From contig CAWBIT010000004.1 in NCBI GenBank assembly GCA_963789025.1, positions 62,001 to 126,000 on the forward strand: DNA of 64,000 nucleotides. The letters run 5' to 3'. This document shows, one piece after another, positions 8,946 through 17,195 of this stretch (positions within the stretch are counted from its first letter, which is position 1; each line of letters begins with the position of its first letter). This stretch comes from AP-15 sp963789025. GTDB taxonomy: Bacteria; Pseudomonadota; Alphaproteobacteria; ATCC43930; CGMCC-115725. The notes beneath the pieces were generated by a model that worked only from the letters and a program-made list of their open reading frames with translations, made no database searches and was not told where the DNA came from. The translations under genes and the position numbers were made by a program.

Positions 8946-9098
8946 TCACAATCCCCCGCGCCCGAGCAACAAATAGATGACGAGTATCATCAGCAAAATA
9001 CCACCGATACCGATCCCGCCGCCATATCCCCACCGGTGATAGCCGAACCCGCCCCCGAAGAGGAGGATAAGAATGAGAATAATCAGGATCAGGTCCAT
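8946..9098 (-). CDS. DUF3309-like small hydrophobic protein (50 aa)
   Basis: ATG at 9098 is preceded by a strong GGAGG. The product begins MDLILIILILILLFGGGF, has a central YHRWGYGGGIGIGG, then a second hydrophobic run ILLMILVIYLLLGRG. Two membrane segments around a Trp/Gly-rich turn are the hallmark of DUF3309-type peptides (usual length about 50). They are membrane-embedded; function is unknown, and many are stress-induced in rhizobia. Ribosome site, length and composition all agree. Confidence 0.7.
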   Translation of the reverse strand: MDLILIILILILLFGGGFGYHRWGYGGGIGIGGILLMILVIYLLLGRGGL

Positions 9099-9149
9099 TC
9101 GTTCCTCCGTTGCGGTTTCCCTGAGCCGTTTTGGCGCGGCTCCCCGTCA

Positions 9150-9332
9150 TCAAGCGCCGAGCTGGCGGATCAGCTTCGCCCAGCGGTCCAACAACGGCAG
9201 GATCTCCTCTGTCTTGGCCGGCGGCAGGCGGACGTTCATTCGGGCGATGCCAAGGTCGCGGTTGCACTTCGACAGATCCAGGTCTTCCGGGGCGCCACCC
9301 AACGTCACCGACGATGGCGCAGGTAGCGTCAC
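9150..9332 (-). CDS. Small hypothetical protein coupled to the DUF5666 gene
   Basis: The GTG start at 9332 overlaps the stop of the upstream DUF5666 gene (ATGTGA arrangement), a classic translational-coupling overlap, and this is the main reason for accepting it. The 60 residues end in PPAKTEEILPLLDRWAKLIR, which reads as an amphipathic helix. Family unknown. It would be the second gene of a two-gene minus-strand operon. Confidence 0.42.
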   Translation of the reverse strand: MTLPAPSSVTLGGAPEDLDLSKCNRDLGIARMNVRLPPAKTEEILPLLDRWAKLIRQLGA

Positions 9333-9943
9333 ATCGGCGGCTTGATCCCGTCTTTTTCGGCATAGAGCCGTGCCGCGGTCACGGTGCCGTCGGGTTTCTT
9401 TAAGGCAATGACGAACACCGCCACACCAGGCTTCAACAGGCTCATATCGCCGGGAGCGTTGGCCAGAATCGGCACATCCGGGCCGATGCTGTATTCGGAC
9501 TCGCCGCCCGTGAAGGTGACGTGCAGCACCGCGCCCTGCGCGGCCTTGGTGACGGTGCCGACCGTGGCGTTGGTCATAACGCTGTCCGGCATCAGATCCC
9601 AGGCGAATTGCCGGCCGCCATCAGGCGTCGCCTTGGGAAAGATGCGAGCCTCGATTGCGTGAATCTTGCCGTCCTTATCCTTGATCCCGGTCGAGGCGAC
9701 AAAGTCGCCCGGTTTGATGTCGGCGAGGCTTTTCTTGACAAGGGTGATGATGTCGACATCCGGCGCGAGCGTAATCGACAGCGACTGGCCGTCGCGGGAT
9801 TTGACCGTCAGATTGTGGCCGTCGAGCTTCTCGACGGTGCCGCGGACGCGGGTCGGTGTGCCGTCCGGCGGCGGGGTCTGAGCGAGCGCCGGCACCGCAA
9901 TCAGTCCGGCCATGGCGACAGCGAGGAGCGAGAGTAGGCGCAT
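9329..9943 (-). CDS. DUF5666-domain exported protein
   Basis: ATG at 9943 has AGGGAGG 7-8 bases upstream. A signal peptide, MRLLSLLAVAMAGLIAVPAL with cleavage after ALA, leads a 204-residue exported protein. Beta-rich OB-like repeats follow: TRVRGTVEKLDGHNLTVKS and DIKPGDFVASTGIKDKDG, the usual DUF5666 pattern, then a second copy around VGTVTKAAQGAVLHVTF. Family members are periplasmic proteins of unknown role, sometimes linked to metal or redox stress. The frame extends to 10222 but the extra part has no family similarity. Confidence 0.78.
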   Translation of the reverse strand: MRLLSLLAVAMAGLIAVPALAQTPPPDGTPTRVRGTVEKLDGHNLTVKSRDGQSLSITLAPDVDIITLVKKSLADIKPGDFVASTGIKDKDGKIHAIEARIFPKATPDGGRQFAWDLMPDSVMTNATVGTVTKAAQGAVLHVTFTGGESEYSIGPDVPILANAPGDMSLLKPGVAVFVIALKKPDGTVTAARLYAEKDGIKPPM

Positions 9944-10130
9944 CGGTAAATCCTCCCTGTTCAAGCCTAAAATGGTTTCTCTGTTCGGTCGGGGCGGTTT
10001 CTCTGTCCTGCACGCATGGTGAGCGTCGCGCGGAGAGGCAGTCAAGGATGTCGTCGATGACGCAAATGGGCAACTTGCTTCACAGCCCCACCAGGAATCC
10101 CGCGATTGGCGTGATCCTGGTTCGCAGCGG

Positions 10131-10173
10131 ACTCGCCGCTGGAGGGGACGGGATTCGAATTCTCGGTCCCCTG
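10131..10173 (-). repeat. tRNA T-arm-like dispersed repeat, copy 1
   Basis: Plus strand reads ACTCGCCGCTGGAGGGGAC, then GGATTCGAATTCTCGGTCCC. On the minus strand this is a T-arm-like TTCGAATCC flanked by pairing GGGAC/GTCCC and ending CTCCA, as at a tRNA 3' end. No anticodon arm is present. Further copies lie at 11943, 13057, 15455, 19668 and 26571. Confidence 0.6.
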
Positions 10174-10394
10174 TAAATAGGGACGACGCATTCGAACCCT
10201 GCGTTCGACCTCTCACCTTCACGGAGGGTCGTTGCGTTCGTTATTGCTTCCGGCGAAAGTCGGGCAAGGGCGCCGCTCACATTCGAGACGCGCGCAACGG
10301 CGCCTGACAGTTGAGGCCAAGTGGTTATTCGGAGAGCACGAACAGGGTTCGTCCGGCTCGCGCCTGACGTGCCGAATTGCGAAGGGTGCAAGTT

Positions 10395-11939
10395 ATGACC
10401 GACACGATCATCATGCGGGGAGCCTATGCAATCACCGATCCGCGCCTCGGAGCATATGGCGTGATCCCGGCCGGCGCGGTTGTGATCATGGACGGCACCG
10501 TCAAGGAGACGGGCCCTTTCGCCGCAATCGCTCCCAAATATCCCGGTGCCGACATCATCGGCGACGGCACTCAGTTGCTGCTTCCCGGGCTGGTCGACGC
10601 TCATAGCCATGGGCGCGGCCTTTCGCCAATCCAGAAAGGTGTGCGCAACGACTTTCTCGAGAACGCGCTTTTCGATTGGGCGTACATGCCCATCCTACCA
10701 CCCGAGCTGACCGCGGCGATCTGTGCGCTGCGCCACCTCCGCAGCGGCTGCACGCTGCTGCACCATAACGGTTTCGACGATGACGGCGTCGAAGGCGCCA
10801 GGCGAGCCCATATTGCGATCAGAACTTATCTATCGACCGGGATCAGGCTCGCGTTCTCGCCGGGTGTGCGCGATGAGAGCAAGCTCGCGATGGGCGGGGA
10901 AGAATTTATCGCGACGCTGCCGCCCGATCTGCGGGCCGGAGCACGCCCGTTCGTCTTCTTTGACAAGGAAGCGTTGGCGAACTCCTATTTCCGCTTGTTC
11001 GATGAGCTCTACAATACCTACAACAACACGGAGACGCGGATATTGTTAGCGCCGTGCTGGGCGCATGGTGCAAGCGAGGCGTTCTTGCGCCGTGTGCGTG
11101 CCAAAGCCGACGAGCGTGACGGGGTGATGATCCATATGCACCTGCTGCAGTCGCCGGTGCACAAGGCCTACGGCTTGCGCCGGCACGGAAAGCCGACGGT
11201 GTTCTGGCTCAATAATCTCGGTTTAGTGGAGAGCAATGTCGTCTTTGGTCATGCGATTCACGTGACCGAGCCCGAAATAGAGCTGATGGGGCGCCGCAAT
11301 GTCTCCGTCACGAGCCATCCGAGCTGCAACTTCCACATGCGCAACGGCATCACGCCGGTCGTGCCGTTACGCGCGGCGGGGGTCAATGTCGCTATGGGCC
11401 TTGACGATAAGACCATCAATGACGACGAGGATGCGGTGATGGAACTGCGGATGATGCATAAAGTGCATCGTCTCCACACCTTCGACCTGGCGACGCCCGC
11501 GTTGAGCGGCTACGAGGCCCTCGAGATCGCGACATTAAACGGTGCCAAGGCGAGCGGCTTTGCGGACGAGGTCGGTGCGCTGGTGCCCGGCATGAAGGGC
11601 GATGCGATCCTTGTCGATCTCGATCGGGTCGCGCGAGATCCCTGGATCGACCCGGAATTTGACATCGTCGACGCCTTTGTCGAACGCGCTATGGGCGCGG
11701 ACGTCGACACTGTCGTCATCGGGGGGAAGATCATCGTTGAGGATCATCAGCCCCGCACAATCGACGTAGAGGGCCTCTACCGAGAGGTGCGCGCGTTCTG
11801 CGCCAAAGGCCTCACCCCCGAGCAGCGGGCGCACGCCAACTTTCTTCGCAAGATAAAGCCCTATGTCCAAGCCTGGTACAGCACCTGGCATGAAACCATG
11901 CTCGACCAGCCGTTCTATCGGGTCAATAGCCGAACATAG
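10395..11939 (+). CDS. Amidohydrolase family protein (cytosine deaminase/chlorohydrolase-like)
   Basis: A 514-residue metal-dependent hydrolase. After an N-terminal beta-sandwich start (TIIMRGAYAITDP) the first metal motif LPGLVDAHSHGRG appears near residue 70, followed by later histidines in MIHMHLLQSP and VFGHAIHVT, and the catalytic-type aspartate in GLDDKTINDDED. This is the subtype III amidohydrolase order (HxH, H, H, D) used by deaminases of S-adenosylhomocysteine, guanine or triazines; the substrate is not predictable. ATG at 10395 follows GAAGGG; an in-frame TTG at 10377 is less likely. It stands alone, with tRNA-like repeats on both sides. Confidence 0.85.
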   Translation: MTDTIIMRGAYAITDPRLGAYGVIPAGAVVIMDGTVKETGPFAAIAPKYPGADIIGDGTQLLLPGLVDAHSHGRGLSPIQKGVRNDFLENALFDWAYMPILPPELTAAICALRHLRSGCTLLHHNGFDDDGVEGARRAHIAIRTYLSTGIRLAFSPGVRDESKLAMGGEEFIATLPPDLRAGARPFVFFDKEALANSYFRLFDELYNTYNNTETRILLAPCWAHGASEAFLRRVRAKADERDGVMIHMHLLQSPVHKAYGLRRHGKPTVFWLNNLGLVESNVVFGHAIHVTEPEIELMGRRNVSVTSHPSCNFHMRNGITPVVPLRAAGVNVAMGLDDKTINDDEDAVMELRMMHKVHRLHTFDLATPALSGYEALEIATLNGAKASGFADEVGALVPGMKGDAILVDLDRVARDPWIDPEFDIVDAFVERAMGADVDTVVIGGKIIVEDHQPRTIDVEGLYREVRAFCAKGLTPEQRAHANFLRKIKPYVQAWYSTWHETMLDQPFYRVNSRT

Positions 11940-11942
11940 AGG

Positions 11943-11985
11943 CGGGACCGCGAGTTCGAATCCCGTCCCCTCCACCGGCGAGTCC
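11943..11985 (+). repeat. tRNA T-arm-like dispersed repeat, copy 2
   Basis: CGGGACCGCGAGTTCGAATC followed by CCGTCCCCTCCACCGGCGAG, in the opposite orientation to copy 1. Stem GGGAC/GTCCC, T-loop TTCGAATC and a CTCCACC end are all visible. It starts 3 bases after the amidohydrolase stop. Confidence 0.6.
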
Positions 11986-12077
11986 GATGCGAACTTGACT
12001 CCTAATCGAGAGAAGGGTGCGATGTATCCGTTGTCGTTGTCGGTTCGACCCGGTTGACGGCCTAAGGGAGAGCGATA

Positions 12078-12662
12078 ATGACCCGAATTGCGCCCTGTGT
12101 GATCGCCGTCGCGGCGTTGGGCCTCTCTGCCTGCACCAACCCTTATGATCCTGTTCAACGCGGCCTGGGTGGGGGAATATTGGGAGCGGCTTCTGGTGCT
12201 GCCATTGGAGCAGCGGCGGGTGGCGGGCCGGGAGCCGCCCTTGGAGCAGCGATCGGAGGGGCAGCCGGGATATTCGGGGGAGTTGCGAGTACACCTCCAC
12301 CGCCACCGGGCACCTATTTCGGCTACCCAGCCTACGGATATCCCGGATACGGATATCCCGGCTACGCGCAGTCAGGCTATGGGTACCCAGGCCACTCGGG
12401 ATACCCCGCTTACTCCGGTCCTCCGGGCTATGGATACCCAGGTTATTCGGGTCAGCCCGCTTCCCCCGGACCCGCACCCTATGGATACCCAGGCTACTCG
12501 GGACAACCAGCTTACCCCGGCTCACCGAACTATGGAAACCAGAGCCGACCGCTGTACTCTCCCTACTCCGGTTCCGGATATCCCGTGGCTGGCTATCGGG
12601 GCGATCGCCCTCCGGAGGACTGGTCGCCCGAAGCCGAGTACGCCATCGAGCCTTCAAGCTGA
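12078..12662 (+). CDS. Gly/Tyr/Pro-rich lipoprotein
   Basis: A 194-residue exported lipoprotein: signal peptide with lipobox LSAC at residues 16-19 (MTRIAPCVIAVAALGLSAC), a glycine/alanine-rich membrane-spanning-like segment (GAASGAAIGAAAGGGPGAAL) resembling Gly-zipper motifs, then a low-complexity tail of repeated GYPGY units. The Gly zipper followed by a YPGY tail is common in rhizobial outer-membrane lipoproteins. GGGAGAGCG precedes the ATG. The role is probably structural in the envelope; the tail gives strong codon-level periodicity that produces open frames on both strands. Confidence 0.75.
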   Translation: MTRIAPCVIAVAALGLSACTNPYDPVQRGLGGGILGAASGAAIGAAAGGGPGAALGAAIGGAAGIFGGVASTPPPPPGTYFGYPAYGYPGYGYPGYAQSGYGYPGHSGYPAYSGPPGYGYPGYSGQPASPGPAPYGYPGYSGQPAYPGSPNYGNQSRPLYSPYSGSGYPVAGYRGDRPPEDWSPEAEYAIEPSS

Positions 12663-12960
12663 GTTTCGGCCGAGCAGCCAGGTCTTAACCGCGGCGGCGG
12701 CGCGCTCCCGCTCTGCATCATCACCGGCGAGACGGCGGGCCTTGAGGATTACGGAGCGTAGCTCGGCGACGCTGCCGCAACGCGTGTCGTTGAAGTGCAC
12801 AAGCGGAAGGCCGGGCCGGGGCATCGCATCCTGCAGGAGCGCGATCGCCGGCGCCGTCGCGATTGCAGTGTCTCCGCCGTCAACTCCGGGTAATTGCGGC
12901 GCATCGCTTCCGTCACCATCGCGACGGTCACAAAGGCAGGGCGAGAAACATACGAATGCA
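12654..12960 (-). pseudogene. Frameshifted fragment of an unidentified protein
   Basis: Minus-strand coding sense is clear at the 3' end (ALLQDAMPRPGLPLVHFNDT ... AAVKTWLLGRNSA then stop at 12654) and, in a different frame, upstream (VTVAMVTEAMRRNYPELTAE). The two segments join with a one-base shift near 12865. I do not recognise the family. Confidence 0.35.
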
Positions 12961-13017
12961 ATCGCTCGCAGGGCTCAGAGCAGCACGAGGATGTCCTTCT
13001 CCAAACCGTGCGCTTAC

Positions 13018-13100
13018 GCGCACCCGCCGCTATTTCCAGCAGCCGCGCGGGTCGTTGTTGACTCGCCGCTGGAGGGAGCAGGATTCGACTCGGTCCCGGG
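13018..13100 (-). repeat. tRNA T-arm-like dispersed repeat, copy 3 (long form)
   Basis: Contains CCGCTATTTCCAGCAGCCGC, then ACTCGCCGCTGGAGGGAGCA and GGATTCGACTCGGTCCC. The same long form recurs at 15414-15498, so the repeat unit extends at least 40 bases beyond the T-arm-like core. Confidence 0.6.
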
Positions 13101-13144
13101 GCCACGAAACGTGAGATCGCGCTCTCTTCCGGTCAGACCGCGGG

Positions 13145-13360
13145 CACTATCGCAGGCGAGGCCCCTGATCCGCAGCACCAACAGCAAGACCAACAGGCAA
13201 GCGAGGCCACTCGTCATAAACGCAAGGAGGTAATCTCCGCTGAAGCTGCGCACCGCGCCGGCGCCAATCCCGGCGAGCGCGCCGCCCATCTGATGGGCGG
13301 CAAAGATCCAGGAGATGATACGGCGTGTCTCGGCCGGTGTCCCGCCGCCGGTGAGAGCAC
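13145..13360 (-). pseudogene. MFS transporter C-terminal remnant
   Basis: Minus-strand residues RIISWIFAAHQMGGALAGIG and SFSGDYLLAFMTSGLACLLV followed by LLLVLRIRG are the last two membrane helices of a major facilitator transporter. No upstream transporter sequence exists and the end runs into the tRNA-like repeat at 13100, so only a scrap remains. Confidence 0.6.
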
Positions 13361-13439
13361 GCTGAACCCGCTGCCCACGCAAGGGCGATCAAGAGGATAC
13401 AGCGCTCCGATCACCGAATTCGGGGTAGCTATATCTTCT

Positions 13440-13816
13440 CTTTGCGGTCCGTCGTCGCCGCCGAGATTGATCAGCGCCGAGGGTTCATGGTCGCCGGTCC
13501 GATCGATAACGTTGCCGAGGTTGCGGAAGCGGTCGACGCGAACCCACTTGCCTGCAACCTGATGCATGGGCGTGGTAGCGGCACGCCGTCGAGGTGCCGC
13601 ACCGCGGCCAGGAACAAATTGGGCTGGCGCTTTGTCTTCCGGCAATGCGGCCAGGAATGCCAGCACGTCCGGCGACGAGGCCACCGCCGCGGCGAGCGCG
13701 GCGTAGATCGGGCACGCGTCGCGTGCCTGCTCCCGGGCAAAGCGGAGATAGCGCCGTGCCAGCCGCTCCCACTTCTTATCCGCCGGGATCGCCCCGCCGA
13801 TTGCGTTCTTGACCGC
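13440..13816 (-). pseudogene. DUF2332-like N-terminal remnant, frameshifted
   Basis: Minus-strand frame gives WERLARRYLRFAREQARDAC and VASSPDVLAFLAALPEDK, then after a one-base shift near 13634 KRQPNLFLAAVRHLDGVP. This is the N-terminal pattern of DUF2332 proteins. The remaining two-thirds of the family is absent. A different piece (RVDRFRNLGNVIDRTGDHEP) follows and may derive from another gene. Confidence 0.5.
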
Positions 13817-14419
13817 TCAGGAACTCAGTTTACGCCGCCGGATTAGACCGAACCCAAGCAGTGCCGAACCGAGCAGGACCAGACTGGCGGGCTCCGGCGC
13901 GGCAACCAGGAAGCCTCGGATCTCCCCGCCCGGATTGGTGGTGGTGTGGATGTTCAGATAGGTCTCGCCGTCCTCTATTCCCGCCAGCAAAGCTGCCTCG
14001 GCGCCCGCGACCGTCCCACCCTCGGCAGTAACAAAAGCCGGGTTGTAGCTCGACGCGAGGGTCAGATCAAAGACATGGTCATAGGTCCCTGAGGTCACCC
14101 CCAAAGGGAAGCCAGTGAACGAGGGAACCGTGGTGGCGACCCCGACATTAACACCAGTCTCAAACGGCGAAGCCAGGCAACAATGAATATGCGACGCCGT
14201 TGTGCCCGAGGTCAAACCGCTGAACGTCACGTCAACGTGCATCGTGTTGGCCGTCGTATCCAGTACTACCGTTGCGCTTCCCGTTCCCGGCGAACCGGTG
14301 GGGGGAACTTCAAGCGCTTGAGTGAGGTTGGCCACGAAGGTAATCGGTATCGCATCGGCGGCTGGTGCCTGCAGCATCAGTGCCGCCATAACGACCAACA
14401 GCAGCGAGACATATTTCAT
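13817..14419 (-). CDS. CHRD-domain protein with PEP-CTERM sorting signal
   Basis: A 200-residue secreted protein. Signal peptide MKYVSLLLVVMAALMLQAPA; CHRD (chordin-like) domain from about residue 28 with FVANLTQALEVPPTGSPGTG, HIHCCLAS and YLNIHTTTNPGGEIRGFL, the typical CHRD start and end blocks; C-terminal PEPASLVLLGSALLGFGL followed by IRRRK, a PEP-CTERM anchor processed by exosortase. GGGAGGG precedes the ATG. CHRD/PEP-CTERM proteins are exported and associated with exopolysaccharide or biofilm. No exosortase gene lies in the window. Confidence 0.9.
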   Translation of the reverse strand: MKYVSLLLVVMAALMLQAPAADAIPITFVANLTQALEVPPTGSPGTGSATVVLDTTANTMHVDVTFSGLTSGTTASHIHCCLASPFETGVNVGVATTVPSFTGFPLGVTSGTYDHVFDLTLASSYNPAFVTAEGGTVAGAEAALLAGIEDGETYLNIHTTTNPGGEIRGFLVAAPEPASLVLLGSALLGFGLIRRRKLSS

Positions 14420-14554
14420 TTCGGCCCTCCCTATGTTGGCGTTACATCTCTCGATGGATGGGCGGTCGGATCAGACCTCCATTTATTAACGCTGAGCCGC
14501 TTTACACGATGGCGCAACTGATTTCGACGGTGCCAGGCGTCATCCATGCGTGAC

Positions 14555-14665
14555 CCGGTCCCCGCCGGGCCGCTAAGCTCCCCCACGCCGTAAGCGAACA
14601 GCACCAGAGCTAAAGCGGAAGGCAGCGTAAAGCCGGTCCATGCCGCGAGACCGCCGCGATAACCG
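14555..14665 (-). pseudogene. Chromate transporter (ChrA) fragment
   Basis: The minus strand encodes GGLAAWTGFTLPSALALVLF then AYGVG, the conserved helix of ChrA-family chromate transporters. Only about 35 residues survive; the flanks do not continue the family. Confidence 0.5.
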
Positions 14666-14869
14666 GCGCGCTGGGCACTGCGACCGCAACATGGCCGACC
14701 GGCACGGCCCTTATCGAGCAACGACGCGAAGTAATGGAACGCTGGGCGGCCTTCGCCTATGCCACCGTCAACTCTCAACCTGGGAAGTCCCGTTAATATT
14801 ATCTCGCCTATCTAGAGATGTATTTCGTTAACAACGTGAGACAACTACTCTCCGGGACGATTGTAGCCA

Positions 14870-15175
14870 TTGGCCTTCCCCCGATTTCATGAGATTGTGT
14901 CAGAGATGAAGCTAGATCCAGAGGAGCAGATTATCGCAGCCGCATTCGACCAAGCGGAGCTTGACGACGCCAACGAGCGCGGTGTCGGAGTGCGGATAGA
15001 GTTCGGAAGGGAAGGCCATGCCAGGCTGACTATGACCATTTCGCGCGCGTTGGTAGAGAAGGCCACGGCGCGCAATTGGTCGACTGGCGAACTCTTCGCG
15101 GAGGCAATCCAGATAGCCCTCCCCGGCGCGTTCAATATCGAGGCGCTAGGTAAGGCAACACCCCGAGCAGCCTAG
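14870..15175 (+). CDS. Hypothetical protein (101 aa)
   Basis: The protein MAFPRFHEIVSEMKLDPEEQ ... LTMTISRALVEKATARNWST has balanced composition, acidic N-terminus and predicted helices, and its frame is free of the Arg bias of shadow frames. TTG at 14870 is the listed start; an ATG at 14909 (MKLDPEEQIIAAAFDQAEL) is an alternative. I do not recognise a family; the length and the RALVEKATARNWSTGELFAE helix could suit a small DNA-binding or antitoxin-type protein, but that is guesswork. Confidence 0.5.
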   Translation: MAFPRFHEIVSEMKLDPEEQIIAAAFDQAELDDANERGVGVRIEFGREGHARLTMTISRALVEKATARNWSTGELFAEAIQIALPGAFNIEALGKATPRAA

Positions 15176-15195
15176 TCAGCCTGTTTCGCCACAGA

Positions 15196-15267
15196 GATCC
15201 TGCGCAGCGGCGCGCGTGCGCTGCTGACCCAGGCCGTCGAAGCGGAGGTTGCTGAGGATCGAGGAAT
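15196..15267 (+). pseudogene. IS256-family transposase N-terminal scrap
   Basis: In frame, the bases encode EILRSGARALLTQAVEAEVA, the N-terminal helix typical of one IS256 transposase subgroup (LxxAVEAEV). The similarity stops at about 15265. Too short for certainty. Confidence 0.35.
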
Positions 15268-15413
15268 ATTTGCCGATTCTCGGAGAGGTATCAAATAGGC
15301 CGCACCAGATAACCGGCCCGATCCCGTTTCGCTGCGTCGGACAACCGCGCCTCTCGCCGAACGCAGGAGATCCCATCAGCAGGAACCCGCCGCTTCGGGT
15401 TCGCGCGATGGTC

Positions 15414-15498
15414 CGCACCCGCCGCTGTTTCCAGCAGCCGCGCGGTTCGTTGGTGACTCCCCGCTGGAGGGAGATGGATTCGAACTTTCGGTCCCCCG
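15414..15498 (-). repeat. tRNA T-arm-like dispersed repeat, copy 4 (long form)
   Basis: CCGCTGTTTCCAGCAGCCGC then ACTCCCCGCTGGAGGGAGAT and GGATTCGAACTTTCGGTCCC. It matches the long form at 13018 almost base for base. The following 267 bases to the methyltransferase stop show no gene. Confidence 0.6.
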
Positions 15499-15765
15499 TC
15501 AGAAGGACAGCGTTTTCGAGGTCCCAGTCAGTTATGCCGACGAGAGGTCAGCAGAGCATCGGACCCCAGCTGGGGCGGGCGAGCTGGGCGGGCGCGCGAA
15601 GGAGCCGGTTTCTGTTAAAGGCGAATTGCGGGGGATCGAACGCGGGCCGCAAAAAGTTGTTTCTTTATGGGTTCGAATCCACGGAGCGGCTCTGCTGAAG
15701 CCCGAGTTTACCCCCGACGCGGAAGGTGCTCGACCTCAAAGGAGCGCTCAAGATCGAGTCTGTGG

Positions 15766-16584
15766 TCATCCAAACCCCTTTTTCGCTCTCACCGAAATGG
15801 ATAGGGGAATGCGCGGATGACCATCTGGAAGGCGCCATAGTCTGTCCGATGCAGGTACCAAGCTCGACACCCCTCGCCACGGCAAGACCTCGTGCTCGCG
15901 AAACATCACGATAGTCAGGCCGGCATCGATTAGCGCACCGAGGATCGCCGAAAGTGGATGAATCCATTCCCGAGTGGATTGATGCGTCATGATGGTCGGA
16001 TCGCCTGTGTAGGTCGTCGCATCGGAGAATTCGAGCGGCCGGTCTGCGGGTGTCTGGAAATCGTACATGGGCACGAGCCTACCGGCGTGCTCCTCCAGCA
16101 CGAGGAAGCTCGGATGAGCATCGGCAAAGTAAAGTTCGCCGCCGGGCTCCAGCACGGATGCGATTACTCTCGCCCAAACCGTAATATCCGGCAGCCAGCA
16201 GATCGTTCCCCAAGTCGTAAAAACCAAATCGAACGGACCAGGTGTCAGATGCGGGGCCTCGTCCACAGTCCCTTGAACGAAGTCGGCCTTTAGCCCGGTC
16301 TCCTTGGAAAGGCGGCGCGCGACGTCCAGCGCCACGCCAGAAAAATCGAGCCCGGTCGCTACCGCGCCGCGTCGCACGAGGCAGAGCGTGTCGCGCCCGA
16401 TATGGCATTGCAGATGGAGGACGCGCTTTCCGGAAATGTCGCCGAGTTCGGCGGCTTCGATGGCATGGAGAGCGTCCTCACCTGCGCGAAACCGGTCGAG
16501 CATGTAGTCGCCGGTTGTGTCGCGCGCGTGGATGGTAGCGCGCTCATCCCAATTTCGGCGGTTGACATCAATTGGACCGACCAT
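15766..16584 (-). CDS. Class I SAM-dependent methyltransferase
   Basis: A 272-residue methyltransferase. Motif I reads KRVLHLQCHIGRDTLCLVRR (a His-containing variant of the GxGxG loop), followed by ATGLDFSGVALDVARRLSKE (acidic end of beta-2), FDLVFTTWGTICWLPD (motif IV region) and VLEPGGELYFADAHP (post-motif). This is the Methyltransf_25/11 type acting on small molecules; the substrate is unknown. ATG at 16584 is preferred over an in-frame TTG at 16617. It is convergent with nothing obvious and stands between the repeat at 15414 and a gene-free stretch. Confidence 0.82.
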   Translation of the reverse strand: MVGPIDVNRRNWDERATIHARDTTGDYMLDRFRAGEDALHAIEAAELGDISGKRVLHLQCHIGRDTLCLVRRGAVATGLDFSGVALDVARRLSKETGLKADFVQGTVDEAPHLTPGPFDLVFTTWGTICWLPDITVWARVIASVLEPGGELYFADAHPSFLVLEEHAGRLVPMYDFQTPADRPLEFSDATTYTGDPTIMTHQSTREWIHPLSAILGALIDAGLTIVMFREHEVLPWRGVSSLVPASDRLWRLPDGHPRIPLSISVRAKKGFG

Positions 16585-17195
16585 GAAGGCTTCTTTGTTC
16601 AAGCCCCGGACGCGCAAGCAAGTGGATGTTGGTCACTGGTTTGTCCAAACCATCGAGAGCGTATTTGGCCTCAAGGAGGCCGATTTTGAGGGAACTGTGC
16701 CTCGAACCCCGCGCGCGCGAGGGAAGACAAAATGGCCGGTCATGCCTGGGCCAGCATTCGGCGGGCGCCTTCACGTAGGCGAAGGGAGCGGCGACACCCA
16801 TAGCAGCGGAATCTTCCGTGGGAGATGGCGAGTAGAGAGCCGAGGCGGATCATCCCACCTCTGGAGCGGCCACTCGCTCCGGATCGAAGTCCGACGTTAT
16901 AGATGCAGCAGAATCACAGCCGACGAAGACGAGGCGGAGGCGAACGCGTTCTCGGCCTGCGCCGGCATGAGGCGCGAGAGGCGTCAGGTCTGGCGAGCGA
17001 CAGGGGAAAGGTATGCCCGGTAGGAGAACAGATGCAGCAGGTTCGGCGTTTCGGTGCTGTCAAGCGCCAGCTTCAATCGCCTCTTGCCCGCCGCGACGGC
17101 GATTTGCTCTTGCCCAAGCTATTCACAGGCGCGATCCTGGCCTCGAAACCGCTGGGTATCTGGCGAATGTCGGTCGTAAGGGAGTGCGCCGGTCA
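16585..17195. other. No gene supported
   Basis: About 610 bases. A plus-strand stretch near 16617-16690 (VDVGHWFVQTIESVFGLKEA) looks protein-like but could not be assigned and is not preceded by a start or ribosome site. The rest shows only Arg-rich frames. Probably gene debris upstream of the flavoprotein. Confidence 0.35.

Noticed and set aside
8656..9363. A single 235-residue protein on the minus strand
   Set aside because: Its middle is Arg/Pro-rich and overlaps, in another frame, a DUF3309-like gene with a strong ribosome site; only the last 44 residues look like protein.
10131..10200. A tRNA gene on the minus strand suggested by the TTCGAATCC loop and CTCCA end
   Set aside because: No anticodon, D-arm or 5' acceptor half can be found at this or any of the other five copies, so only a T-arm-like repeat is supported.
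12145..13233. 362-residue plus-strand frame overlapping the lipoprotein gene
   Set aside because: It arises from the repetitive GYPGY codons read in another frame, then runs through pseudogene debris; no ribosome site or domain.
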